Origin: Lysobacter gummosus
Lineage (GTDB): Bacteria; Pseudomonadota; Gammaproteobacteria; Xanthomonadales; Xanthomonadaceae
Assembly: GCF_001442805.1 (NCBI RefSeq)
Contig: NZ_CP011131.1
Span: forward strand, 3,534,001 to 3,598,000
DNA: 64,000 bases
Reading direction: 5' to 3'
Below are positions 31,895 to 40,815 of this stretch, piece after piece. A program made the position numbers and the translations under genes. The notes under the pieces were generated by a model. The model saw only the letters and a program-made list of their open reading frames with translations, was not told where the DNA came from and did no database searches. Every line of letters begins with the position of its first letter. Position 1 is the first letter of the stretch.

Positions 31895-31963
31895 GCCGCG
31901 AGGAGGCCGCACTCATGATTCCAAGCTTCGCCGACATTCGCCGCCCCACCGGAGCCATCGCCC

Positions 31964-33685
31964 ATGGCTCGTGACAGCGGCCCCGACTGGAGCGACCGCG
32001 CGCCGCGCGCGAACGGGCGGCCGCGGGTCATCGTCATCGGCGGCGGTGTCAGCGGCATGGCCGCGGGCATCTACGGCCAAATGAACGGCATGGACACGCG
32101 CATCTTCGAAACCCACGTATTGCCGGGCGGCTGCTGCACGGCGTGGTCGCGCCAGGGCTATATCTTCGATTACTGCATCGAATGGCTGATCGGCACCGGT
32201 GCGGGCAACGACGCGAATCAGATCTGGCGCGAACTGGGCGCGCTCGACGGCAAGAGCGTGCGCGACTTCGACATGTTCAACAAAGTGACGGACGAAAACG
32301 GGCGCTCGGTGATCTTCTACAACGATCCCGACCGGCTCGAACGCCATCTGCTGGAGATCTCGCCGGCCGATCACGCGCTGATCCGCTCGTTCTGCGCCGA
32401 CCTGCGCCGCTTCATCAAGATCGAGATGTACCCGTTCCTGAAACCCGATCCGCTCAAGAGCGTAGGCGAGAAGCTCAAGACTCTGTGGGAGATCCTGCCG
32501 GCGTTCCGCCTGTTCTGGCGCAACGCCGCCACGCCGATGCACGCCTTCGCGGACAAGTTCCAGGACCCGCTGCTGCGGCGCGCGTTCCGCAACATTTTCT
32601 ATCAGGACCCGGAGTGTTTCCCGCTGCTGCCCTACCTCTACAACATGGCCTGCGCTTACAACCACAACGCCGGCTTTCCGCAAGGCGGCTCGCTGGGCCT
32701 GTCGCGTTCGATCGAGGAGCGCTACAACGCGCTTGGCGGAATCATGACTTATCGCGCCCGGGTCGATCGCATCCTGGTCGAGAACGGCCGCGCGGTCGGC
32801 GTCGAGCTCAAGGGCGGCGCGCGCCATTACGCCGATGTCGTGGTCTCCGCCGCCGACGGCCACACCACCATCTACGGCATGCTCGAAGGCAAGTACACCA
32901 ATCCCACCATCGACACGCTGTACGAGGAAATGCTCAACAAGCCGGGCATCCTGTTTCCGGCGGTGGTCTCGGCCTTCGTCGGCCTGCACGGCGATTTCGA
33001 TCCCGACGACTCGCACAGCACCACCTACATGCTCAGCGAGGAAGAAGGCGCGCGATTGCCCGGCGCCCTGCAGAACAGCATCGTGGTGCAGTTGCGTTCG
33101 CGCTACTCGGATGGTTTCGCCCCGCCCGGCCGCTCGGTGATCCACTGCACCTACTTCAGCGATTTCAACTACTGGCGCACCTTGCGCAGCGAAGATCGCA
33201 AGCGCTACTGGGCCGAGAAGAAACAGGTCGTGCAGTTCGTGCGCGAATTCCTGGACAAACGCTATCCGGGCATCGGCGAGCGCATCGAACTGGTGGATGT
33301 CGGCACGCCGGCTACCACCAAGCGCTACACCGGCAACAGCAACGGCAGCATCCTGGCCTGGAAGGCCTTCAGCGACGCCGAAGACCTGGCCAACGAACTG
33401 GTCAACAAGGGCCGCATGCAGTTGCCGGGGCTGAGCGGTTTCTACATGGCCGGCCAGTGGGTCGGCCTGGGCGGATTGATCCGCGCCGCGTCCTCGGGAC
33501 GCTTCGTCATGCAGTTCATCTGCAAGGAAATCGGCCGCGAGTTCCAGGCCACGGAAAGCGTCGCTGCCGCCCCCTGGCATACGGGAAAGCTCGGCCATTT
33601 CCCGCAACTGGATAAAACCCCCCCGGAACGGCCGGCCCTCGCGCGCCACGCCGTGCCGGCGCTGGACCAAGTCTCCGCCGTCTGA
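31964..33685 (+). CDS. FAD-dependent oxidoreductase, phytoene-desaturase-like (OX2 position)
   Basis: 573 residues, a close paralogue of the preceding gene: VIVIGGGVSGMAAG, GGCCTAWSRQGYIFDYCIEW, FPQGGSLGLSRSIEERY and a matching C-terminus. GGAG lies about 9 bases before the ATG. A 19-codon reading frame (31915-31974) crosses the start and may only help translational coupling. Part of the PTM ring-forming set. Confidence 0.94.
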   Translation: MARDSGPDWSDRAPRANGRPRVIVIGGGVSGMAAGIYGQMNGMDTRIFETHVLPGGCCTAWSRQGYIFDYCIEWLIGTGAGNDANQIWRELGALDGKSVRDFDMFNKVTDENGRSVIFYNDPDRLERHLLEISPADHALIRSFCADLRRFIKIEMYPFLKPDPLKSVGEKLKTLWEILPAFRLFWRNAATPMHAFADKFQDPLLRRAFRNIFYQDPECFPLLPYLYNMACAYNHNAGFPQGGSLGLSRSIEERYNALGGIMTYRARVDRILVENGRAVGVELKGGARHYADVVVSAADGHTTIYGMLEGKYTNPTIDTLYEEMLNKPGILFPAVVSAFVGLHGDFDPDDSHSTTYMLSEEEGARLPGALQNSIVVQLRSRYSDGFAPPGRSVIHCTYFSDFNYWRTLRSEDRKRYWAEKKQVVQFVREFLDKRYPGIGERIELVDVGTPATTKRYTGNSNGSILAWKAFSDAEDLANELVNKGRMQLPGLSGFYMAGQWVGLGGLIRAASSGRFVMQFICKEIGREFQATESVAAAPWHTGKLGHFPQLDKTPPERPALARHAVPALDQVSAV

Positions 33686-33708
33686 CCGAGCCTAAGGAAG
33701 CCAGGACC

Positions 33709-35442
33709 ATGTCGCATACGCTGGGCAACAGAGAAAACATGATCATCATCGGCGCGGGGCTGGGCGGCTTGTCCACCGGCTGCTACGCGCAGATGAACGG
33801 CTACAAGACGCAGATCTTCGAGATGCACGAAATCCCCGGCGGCTGCTGCACCGCCTGGGAGCGCGGAGATTTCACCTTCGACTGCTGCATCAGCTGGCTG
33901 CTCGGCAACGGCCCGGGCAACGAGATGCATCAGATCTGGATGGAACTGGGCGCGCTGCAGGGCAAGCAGATGCGCCACTTCGACGTGTTCAACATCGTGC
34001 GCGGCGCCAACGGCCGCACCGTGTACTTCTATTCCGATCCCGATCGCCTGGAAGCGCATCTGCTGGAGCATTCGCCGCAAGACGCCAAGCTGATCCGCGA
34101 CTTCGTAAAGGGCCTGCGCAGCTTCCGCAAGGCGCTGGCGGTGTATCCCTTCCTCAAGCCGGTCGGGCTGATGGGGCGCTGGGAACGCTGGAAGATGCTG
34201 GCTTCGTTCATCCCCTACTTCAACGCGATCCGCAAGTCGATCAGCGTGTTGATGACCGATTATTCGGCCAGGTTCAAGGACCCGTTCCTGCGCGAGGCCT
34301 TCAACTTCATCCTCTACGAAAAGCACCAGAACTTCCCGGTGCTGCCGTTCTACTTCCAGTTGGCCTCGCACGCCAACCTGTCCGCGGGCGTGCCCGAGGG
34401 CGGATCGCTGGGCCTGGCCAAGTCGATCGAGGCGCGCTACCGGCGCCTGGGCGGCGAAGTGCACTACAACCACAAGGTGGAGGAAATCCTGGTCGACAAC
34501 GATCGCGCCGTCGGCATCCGCCTGAGCGACGGCCGCGAGATCTTCTCCGACATCGTGGTTTCCGCCGCAGACGGCCACACCACCTTGATGAAGTTCCTCA
34601 AGGGCAAGTACCTCAACGACACCTACCGCAAGCTCTACACCGAGACCATCGAAAAACCGCACATGGTCTTTCCGGGGTACTTCATCACCTTTCTAGGCCT
34701 CAACAAGCCGTTCCCGGAAGGCGAGCCGTGCGCGACCTATCTGCTGGAGGAAGAGGAAGCCGCGGAGATGCTCGGCATCCGCCATCCCAGCATCAACGTG
34801 CAGTTCCGCAGCCAGCACTATCCCGAGCTGGCGCCGAAGGATCACAGCATCGTCTACGCCACCTACTTCTGCGACATCGCGCCGTGGCGCGCGCTCAACG
34901 AAGGCCCCGAACAGGTCAGCCGCGTGCGCAAGGGCGAGCAGTTGCACACCCTGCCGGTGCGGCGCGGCCACGAGTACCACGCCGCCAAGCGCAAGGTCAG
35001 CAACGCCATGGTGCGCTTGCTGGAGAAGCGCTATCCCGGACTGAAGGACGCGATCACCGTGCGCGATGTCTCCAGCCCGCTCACCCAGGTGCGTTACACC
35101 GGCAACTACGACGGCACCGTGCTGGGCTGGCAGCCGTTCGTGGAAAGCGGCGAGACCATGGAAGAGGAAATCAAGAAGCACGGCCCGGTGATGCCCGGCC
35201 TGTCGAACTTCTATATCTCCGGCGTTTGGGCCACCACCGGCGGGCTGATCCGCGCCGCCGCCGCCGGCCGCCACGTCATGCACTTCGTGTGCAAGGACGA
35301 CGGCAAGAACTTCGACGCCAGCATCGACGAAACCGCGCCGCCGCCGACCCACTACGTGCATCCGGTCGGCCCCTCGCGTCCGGCCTACGCGCCCGCCGCC
35401 GGATTCCCGCAACTCATCACCACCAGGACCGCCAGCACATGA
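33709..35442 (+). CDS. FAD-dependent oxidoreductase, phytoene-desaturase-like (OX3 position)
   Basis: 577 residues, 23 bp after the previous gene, with AAGGA before the ATG. MIIIGAGLGGLSTGCYAQM binds FAD; GGCCTAWERGDFTFDCCISW replaces the OX1/OX2 version. It is clearly the most divergent of the three flavoenzymes, including a different insert (LHTLPVRRGHEYHAAKRK) before the conserved LEKRYPGL. This points to a distinct ring-closing step. The stop overlaps the next start as ATGA. Confidence 0.94.
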   Translation: MSHTLGNRENMIIIGAGLGGLSTGCYAQMNGYKTQIFEMHEIPGGCCTAWERGDFTFDCCISWLLGNGPGNEMHQIWMELGALQGKQMRHFDVFNIVRGANGRTVYFYSDPDRLEAHLLEHSPQDAKLIRDFVKGLRSFRKALAVYPFLKPVGLMGRWERWKMLASFIPYFNAIRKSISVLMTDYSARFKDPFLREAFNFILYEKHQNFPVLPFYFQLASHANLSAGVPEGGSLGLAKSIEARYRRLGGEVHYNHKVEEILVDNDRAVGIRLSDGREIFSDIVVSAADGHTTLMKFLKGKYLNDTYRKLYTETIEKPHMVFPGYFITFLGLNKPFPEGEPCATYLLEEEEAAEMLGIRHPSINVQFRSQHYPELAPKDHSIVYATYFCDIAPWRALNEGPEQVSRVRKGEQLHTLPVRRGHEYHAAKRKVSNAMVRLLEKRYPGLKDAITVRDVSSPLTQVRYTGNYDGTVLGWQPFVESGETMEEEIKKHGPVMPGLSNFYISGVWATTGGLIRAAAAGRHVMHFVCKDDGKNFDASIDETAPPPTHYVHPVGPSRPAYAPAAGFPQLITTRTAST

Positions 35443-36494
35443 AGATCGAAAAATGGGTAGTGCGCGAGCATGTCGAGGGCGTTCCCGATGCCGGCCGCAT
35501 TTACGAAAAGATCGAGGAAGATCTGGATGTCCGCCTCGGCGAAGGGCAGATGCTGCTCAAGACCTTGTACGTGTCGGTCGATCCGTATCTGCAGGGCATC
35601 TGCCTGGATACGCCGATCGGCGATCACATGGGCGCCGATTCGATCATGGAGGTGATCGACGCCGATGCGAAGGCGCCGTTCAAGCCCGGCGATCTGTTGC
35701 AAGGGTTTGGGGGTTGGCGGACGCATTTGGTCAGCGACGGCAAGCCGGCGCTTTGGCAGACCGGTACCTTTCCGATGGTATTCCCGGCCTATCGCAAACT
35801 CGACCCGGCCCATTACGACGACACCCTGCCGCTGGCCACCGCGCTCGGCGCGATGGGCGGCCCCGGCATGACCGCGTGGGGCACCTTGACCAAGTTCATG
35901 CAGGTCAAGCCCGGCGACACCATCGTCATCAGCGGCGCCTCGGGCATGATCGGCAGCCTGGTCGGGCAAATGGCCAAGCGCGCCGGCGCGCGCGTGGTCG
36001 GCACCGCCGGTTCGGCGGAAAAGGCGCAGTACCTCAGCGGGCTGGGCTTCGATGCGGTCGTCGATTACAAGGCCAACGATACCGCCGACAAGATGCACGA
36101 AGCGCTGCGCCGGGCCGCGCCCGATGGCGTGGACAAATACTTCGACAGCATCGGCGGCATGGTCACCGACGTGGTGTTCTCGATGCTCAACGTCGGCAGC
36201 CAGGTCGCGGTGTGCTGGCAGTGGGCGAGCCAGGTCGAACAGGACTACAGCGGGCCGCGCCTGTTGCCGTACATCATGTTTCCGCGCGCGACCATCCGCG
36301 GCATCTTCTCGCTGGAGTGGTTCACCGAACCCAACTGGCAGGCCTTGCACGAAGACCTGGGCGGCATGATCCGGCGCCGCGAGCTCAGTTCGGCGCACAC
36401 CATCCGCGAAGGCTTCGACGCGATTCCGCAGGCGTACCAGAGCCTGTTCGCCGGTGGCGCCAACAATCGCGGCAAGGTGCTGGTCAAGCTGTAA
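35439..36494 (+). CDS. NADPH-dependent medium-chain reductase (OX4 position)
   Basis: 351-residue zinc-independent MDR-family enzyme of the leukotriene-B4 dehydrogenase / NADP-dependent alkenal reductase type. The cofactor fold has VISGASGMIGSLVGQMAKRAG and GTAGSAEKAQYL; the substrate domain contains SVDPYLQG and GAMGGPGMTAWG. It starts within the OX3 stop (ATGA). The equivalent PTM enzyme in related loci forms the six-membered ring by hydride-triggered closure. An upstream in-frame extension to 34728 would overlap OX3 widely and is rejected. Confidence 0.94.
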   Translation: MKIEKWVVREHVEGVPDAGRIYEKIEEDLDVRLGEGQMLLKTLYVSVDPYLQGICLDTPIGDHMGADSIMEVIDADAKAPFKPGDLLQGFGGWRTHLVSDGKPALWQTGTFPMVFPAYRKLDPAHYDDTLPLATALGAMGGPGMTAWGTLTKFMQVKPGDTIVISGASGMIGSLVGQMAKRAGARVVGTAGSAEKAQYLSGLGFDAVVDYKANDTADKMHEALRRAAPDGVDKYFDSIGGMVTDVVFSMLNVGSQVAVCWQWASQVEQDYSGPRLLPYIMFPRATIRGIFSLEWFTEPNWQALHEDLGGMIRRRELSSAHTIREGFDAIPQAYQSLFAGGANNRGKVLVKL

Positions 36495-36514
36495 TCCCCT
36501 TCCGTCGTCGCTGC

Positions 36515-36547
36515 CTCGCGCGCCCGTCTTCGACAGCGGCGCGCGAG
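36515..36547 (+). terminator. Hairpin between the PTM reductase and the MFS gene
   Basis: 9-bp arms CTCGCGCGC / GCGCGCGAG around a 15-base loop, starting 21 bp after the stop. It has no T-run, so it is more likely an attenuating or mRNA-stabilising hairpin than a strong terminator. Confidence 0.3.
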
Positions 36548-36575
36548 ACCCGCGCGCCTTTATGCGAGCGTTGCC

Positions 36576-38096
36576 ATGCCCTCTTCCGCCAGCCCGCGGC
36601 CCGGTTCCAGACGAGTGATGACCGGCCTGATGCTGGCGCTGTTTCTCGGCGCCATCGAACAGACCGTGGTCGCCACCGCCCTGCCCGCGATCGTGCGCGA
36701 TCTGCAACGCTTCGATCTGATGGGCTGGGCGATCTCGGCCTATCTGGTCGCCAGCGCCGCGGCGACGCCGGTGATCGGCAAGCTCGGCGATCTGCACGGA
36801 CGCCGGATCATGCTGCTGGTGTGCATGAGCGGCTTCCTGCTCGGCTCGGCATTGTGCGCGCTCGCCGGCAGCATGCCGATGCTGGTCGCCGCGCGCGCCT
36901 TGCAGGGCGTCGGCGGCGCGGGCCTGATCATCGTCGCCCAGGCGGCGGTGGCGGAAATCGCCGGCCCGCGCGATCGCAGCCGCTTCGCCGGTTACTTCGC
37001 CATCGTCTGGGCGGTGGCGGGTCTGGTCGGGCCTCTGCTCGGCGGCGTTTTGACCGATTGGCTGGGATGGCGGGCGATCTTCTGGATCAATCTGCCGATC
37101 GGCCTGCTGGCGCTGTGGGTGGCCTGGCCCGGGCTGCGTGCGTTCACCGCCGGCGGCCGCAGCGGGCGCATCGATTATCTGAGCACGCTGTTGTTCGGCA
37201 TCGCGACCACCGCGTTCCTGTTCGCCCTGACCTGGGGCGGCGGACGTTATGCCTGGACCTCGCCGCAGGTGTGGGGCCTGTTCGTGTTCGCAGCGATGGT
37301 CGGCGCCGCCTTCGCCTGGCGACAGACGCGGGTCGCCGATCCGGTGATCCCGCCGATGTTCGTGCGCCATGCGGTGATCGGCCCGGCCTTGCTGGTCGGC
37401 TTGCTGACCTACGGTTTCTATATCGCGGTGGCGGTGCTGATGCCGGCGTACTACCAGATCGGCCTGGGCCTGAGCGCGGCGCACGCCGGCATGCTGTTGA
37501 TTCCGGCCTTGGTGGGCGGCGCGATCAGCGCGCTGCTCGGCGGCCGCCACGCGGCGCGCACGGGCGACTTCAAAGGCCCGGTGCTGCTCGGGTTTCCGAT
37601 CGCCATCGCCGCGCTCGCGGCGATGGGCGCGTTCGCGCAGCAACTCACGCCGCTGACCGCGTCCTTGCTGCTCGGCGTCGTCGGCCTGGGCATCGGCCCG
37701 AGCACGGCGATCATCAATGTCGTCGCGCAGAACGCGGCGCCGGCGCGCGAGCTGGGCGTGGTCACCGGCGCCATGGCCTTCGCGCGCACGCTCGGCACCG
37801 CCGTCGTGGCGACCGCCGGCACGGCCTTGATCCTGTTGCGCCTGGCCCAGGCCGGGATCGGCGTGACGCCCGGCGCCTCCGGCGCGGAAAGCCTGAGCCG
37901 GCTGGCCGGCCAGGAGTTGTCGCCGGCCGCGCGCGAGTTGTTCCGCGCCGCGTTCGGCGGTTTGTTCTACGCCGCCGCCGCGGGCCTGCTGTTGGCCGCG
38001 CTGGTGTTCATGAGCATCCGCGCCAATCGCCTGCGGGTGCCGGCCGGCGCCGGGCCGGTCGAGCCGGAAGCCACGACGGCCTCGGCCGAGGCTTGA
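36576..38096 (+). CDS. MFS drug exporter, DHA2 (14-TM) type
   Basis: 506 residues with 14 predicted membrane helices. Signatures include EQTVVATALPAI in helix 1, GKLGDLHGRR between helices 2 and 3, and ALQGVGGAGLI. Family members extrude drugs by proton antiport. It lies 81 bp after OX4 on the same strand, so it is a good candidate for PTM export or self-protection; that role is inferred from position only. Confidence 0.93.
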   Translation: MPSSASPRPGSRRVMTGLMLALFLGAIEQTVVATALPAIVRDLQRFDLMGWAISAYLVASAAATPVIGKLGDLHGRRIMLLVCMSGFLLGSALCALAGSMPMLVAARALQGVGGAGLIIVAQAAVAEIAGPRDRSRFAGYFAIVWAVAGLVGPLLGGVLTDWLGWRAIFWINLPIGLLALWVAWPGLRAFTAGGRSGRIDYLSTLLFGIATTAFLFALTWGGGRYAWTSPQVWGLFVFAAMVGAAFAWRQTRVADPVIPPMFVRHAVIGPALLVGLLTYGFYIAVAVLMPAYYQIGLGLSAAHAGMLLIPALVGGAISALLGGRHAARTGDFKGPVLLGFPIAIAALAAMGAFAQQLTPLTASLLLGVVGLGIGPSTAIINVVAQNAAPARELGVVTGAMAFARTLGTAVVATAGTALILLRLAQAGIGVTPGASGAESLSRLAGQELSPAARELFRAAFGGLFYAAAAGLLLAALVFMSIRANRLRVPAGAGPVEPEATTASAEA

Positions 38097-38482
38097 GCGA
38101 TAGCGGCGATGGCGTGATCACCGCCGCCATCGCATGTCTGCCTCCGCCGATGTCCATGGGACATCGATCGCGCAGTGGCGGGCTCGGCGCGCAGCACCCG
38201 CGCACCGCGCCGCCTCGGCCCGCGACTCGTCCCCGCATCCGCGGCGTTCGTCCCGCAAAAACACAAACTCGCAACAGCGGCCCTCGCATTCGTGCGGCAG
38301 TGTTGCTAGGGTTACTACTAGCTGGCGCCACACGCTGCAGTATCGTGACAATGCCGCGCAGCGTGACCGGGTTAACGCCAGACGGACCAAGGCGGATCGG
38401 TGCGGCTTGCCAACAGCAACACATAACGATTAGCGCCTAAGTGCGCATCGCCGCCCAGTGCGGCAGTTTGACTCGGGACTCC
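38097..38482. other. Intergenic region, no gene seen
   Basis: 386 bp after the MFS exporter, without a convincing frame, repeat or terminator. It probably marks the right edge of the PTM locus. Confidence 0.5.
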
Positions 38483-38770
38483 ATGAAAACGACTCTCGGC
38501 GTAGCGCTTACGCCTCCGACTGCGGCTGCGTTGATCGCGGGAGCGTGCGTACTCGCGGCCGCGTTCATGCCCTCGTGCCAAATGCGCGGCCCGGGCGCGG
38601 CCGAGCCTCCGCAACTCACCGCCGTGGCCGACTTCGAACCGGCCGCGCCGGCGACGCCTGCCGAATGCCCACCGCCGCCAGCCAAGCGCACCGACAAACC
38701 GGCGCAAACACCGGCGCTCGCGCGGCCGGCGCCGCGGCCGGAATCGAGCAACAACACGCGCAGCCGCTGA
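38483..38770 (+). CDS. Small putative exported protein, 95 aa
   Basis: Starts MKTTLGVALTPPTAAALIAG, a signal-like hydrophobic segment ending at a cysteine (AAAFMPSC) that is not a perfect lipobox. A proline/alanine-rich tail follows (PAECPPPPAKRTDKPAQTP). A hairpin follows 14 bp after the stop. No family recognised; it may be a small surface protein or a chance frame. Confidence 0.4.
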   Translation: MKTTLGVALTPPTAAALIAGACVLAAAFMPSCQMRGPGAAEPPQLTAVADFEPAAPATPAECPPPPAKRTDKPAQTPALARPAPRPESSNNTRSR

Positions 38771-38783
38771 CCCGCTGCGGCGT

Positions 38784-38802
38784 GCGCCCGCGAATCGGGC
38801 GC
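38784..38802. terminator. Hairpin between convergent genes
   Basis: 7-bp stem GCGCCCG / CGGGCGC with loop CGAAT between the small ORF and the convergent permease gene. There is no T-run. Confidence 0.4.
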
Positions 38803-38807
38803 CGCGT

Positions 38808-40220
38808 TCAGCCCGCCGGCGCCGGCGCCAGCTTGCTGTGGCGGATGCCGTAGCCGAAGTAGACCGCGCAGCCGATCAGCAGCCAGATCGCGAAGCGCTC
38901 GAAGGTGATGTACGGCAGGCCCGAGATCAGCCACAGCGAGAATCCGATGCCGATCAGCGGCACCAGCGGCGACCACGGCGTGCGGAACGGCCGCGGCAGC
39001 TCCGGCGCGCGATAGCGCAGCACCAGCACCGCGCTGCAGATCACCACGAACGCGCACAACACCCCGATGTTGACCAGCTTGGCCAGTTCTTCCAGCGAGA
39101 ACAGCCCGGCCGCGACCGCCGCCACCGCGCCGATCAGCCAGGTCGTGCGCCACGGCGTGCGCCAGCGCGGATGCGCCTGTCCGAACCAGGCCGGCAGCAG
39201 GCCGTCGCGCGCGAGCGCGAACCAGATCCGCGCGCCGGCCAGAAGATTGGCGAAGATGACGCTGGTGATGCCGCAGATCGACGCCAGCGAGATCGCGACC
39301 ATGACCTTGGGCATGCCGATCGCCGCGAACGCGTTCGCCACCGGCGCGTCGTTGCCGAGCGTGGTGTACGACACGATCCCGGTCAGCACCAGGCAGATGC
39401 CGACGTACAAGGTCATCGCGATCGCCAGCGACAGCACCACCGCGCGCGGCAGATCGCGCTGCGGGTCGATCGCTTCCTCGGCCGCGGTGGTCATCATTTC
39501 GTAACCGAACACGGCGAAGAACACGATCGAAGCGCCGGCCACCACGCCGCCGATGCCGAACGGCATGAACGGCTGCCAGCGCGCGGGATCCACATAGGCC
39601 ACGCCGGCCACGATGATCAGCACCGCCGCGCCGATCTTGATCGCCACCACCACGGTGTTGAAGCGCGCGCCCCATTCGGTCTTGAACGCCAGCAGCGCGG
39701 TGATCGCCAGCGACACGAACACCGCCGGCACGTTCACCACCTGCCCGGCCCTGCCGCCGAACCAGCCGCCCTGCGCCCACAGCGGCAGGTTCACGCCTGC
39801 CGCGTCGAGCAAGGCCTGCACGTAACCGGACCAGCCCACCGCCACCACCGCGGCGATCAAGGCGAACTCCAGCAACAGATCCCAGCCGATCAGCCAGCCG
39901 GCGAATTCGCCCAGCACCGCGTAGCCGTAGGTGTAGGCGCTGCCCGAGACCGGGATCAGCCCGGCGAACTCGGCGTAGCACAGCGCCGCCGCGGCGCTGG
40001 CGATGCCGGCCAGCACGAACGACAGCACCACCGCCGGCCCGGCGGTTCCGGCCGCGACCGTGCCGGTCAATACGAAGATGCCCACGCCGATGATCCCGCC
40101 CAGGCCGATGGCGGTGAGATGCCACAGGCCCAACACCCGCCGCAATTCGCCGCGCGTCAGCGCTTCGGCCTGCAACAGCTCTACCGACTTGCGCCGGCTC
40201 ATGCGCGCGACAAGGCTCAT
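38808..40220 (-). CDS. APC-superfamily amino acid permease (cationic amino acid transporter type)
   Basis: 470 residues with about 12 membrane helices. The N-terminus RGELRRVLGLWHLTAIGLGG with IIGVGIFVLTG is the conserved helix-1 substrate-binding region of the CAT/YhdG group. The start at 40220 has GGGAG 7 bases upstream; longer in-frame versions reach into a repeat and are rejected. Substrate not determinable. If it carries arginine or ornithine it could feed the nearby pathway, but this is speculation. Confidence 0.93.
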   Translation of the reverse strand: MSLVARMSRRKSVELLQAEALTRGELRRVLGLWHLTAIGLGGIIGVGIFVLTGTVAAGTAGPAVVLSFVLAGIASAAAALCYAEFAGLIPVSGSAYTYGYAVLGEFAGWLIGWDLLLEFALIAAVVAVGWSGYVQALLDAAGVNLPLWAQGGWFGGRAGQVVNVPAVFVSLAITALLAFKTEWGARFNTVVVAIKIGAAVLIIVAGVAYVDPARWQPFMPFGIGGVVAGASIVFFAVFGYEMMTTAAEEAIDPQRDLPRAVVLSLAIAMTLYVGICLVLTGIVSYTTLGNDAPVANAFAAIGMPKVMVAISLASICGITSVIFANLLAGARIWFALARDGLLPAWFGQAHPRWRTPWRTTWLIGAVAAVAAGLFSLEELAKLVNIGVLCAFVVICSAVLVLRYRAPELPRPFRTPWSPLVPLIGIGFSLWLISGLPYITFERFAIWLLIGCAVYFGYGIRHSKLAPAPAG

Positions 40221-40436
40221 TGCGTCTCCCGCTGTGATGGCGGCCGTCGCCCCCGCGACGCGCCTGCCGGCCCTGAATGCTGGCACCGGCCGGCGAACGC
40301 GGAATAGCGACGGTTCCCTGGCTGGGGTGCGGAAGTCCGCACAAAGGCGGCGCGGGCACCGGCAATGCAGGACGGTTTTTGCGGGAGGCCTTGATCGAGG
40401 TTTCATAGCCGCCTGGACAAGAGGAACACCGACGGA

Positions 40437-40660
40437 GCCCTCTCCGCGGGGTGAGGGGCCGCGCTTGCAAGCCATTGGCTCGCGCGGCACCGAACGCCCA
40501 AACGCTATGCGTTTGGGCCGGAGAGGGGTTGGGGTGAGGGTGTGCGGAGTCGCAGAAATCCGCGCAAAGAGCAGTTCGCGCCTACGGCGCTCGCCCCTCA
40601 CCCCAGCCCTCTCCCGCGCCCCGAAGGAAGTCATCTTGGGTGGCAGGCGGGAGAGGGAGA
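40437..40660. repeat. Dispersed GC-rich repeat (family A, copy 2)
   Basis: Shares GGAGAGGGGTTGGGGTGAGG, CCTCACCCCAGCCCTCTCCC and the loop segment CCCCGAAGGAAGTCATCTTG with 17065-17218. It also has a hairpin CCCAAACGC-TAT-GCGTTTGGG (40498-40518) in place of the short loop. Most of the 595-bp gap between the permease and mutS is this repeat; the rest shows no gene. Confidence 0.85.
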
Positions 40661-40815
40661 GTGCGGTTTCACTAGCCACTCCAGGCGGCATCAGGGTATT
40701 TCGAGCCCCTTCGCTCCCTGCCTGCCCCAGCACCCCGAACCACTCGGCTACCATTGCACTCCATGCCGACGGCCCGCCCGTCCCGGCCTCCCGCACTCCC
40801 CTTCGATTCCGCTAA

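Noticed and set aside
31915..31974. 19-codon frame overlapping the OX2 start
   Set aside because: Too short to support as a gene; mentioned only as possible coupling.
34728..35438. Upstream in-frame extension of OX4
   Set aside because: Overlaps OX3 by ~700 bp; the ATGA start at 35439 gives a normal MDR N-terminus.
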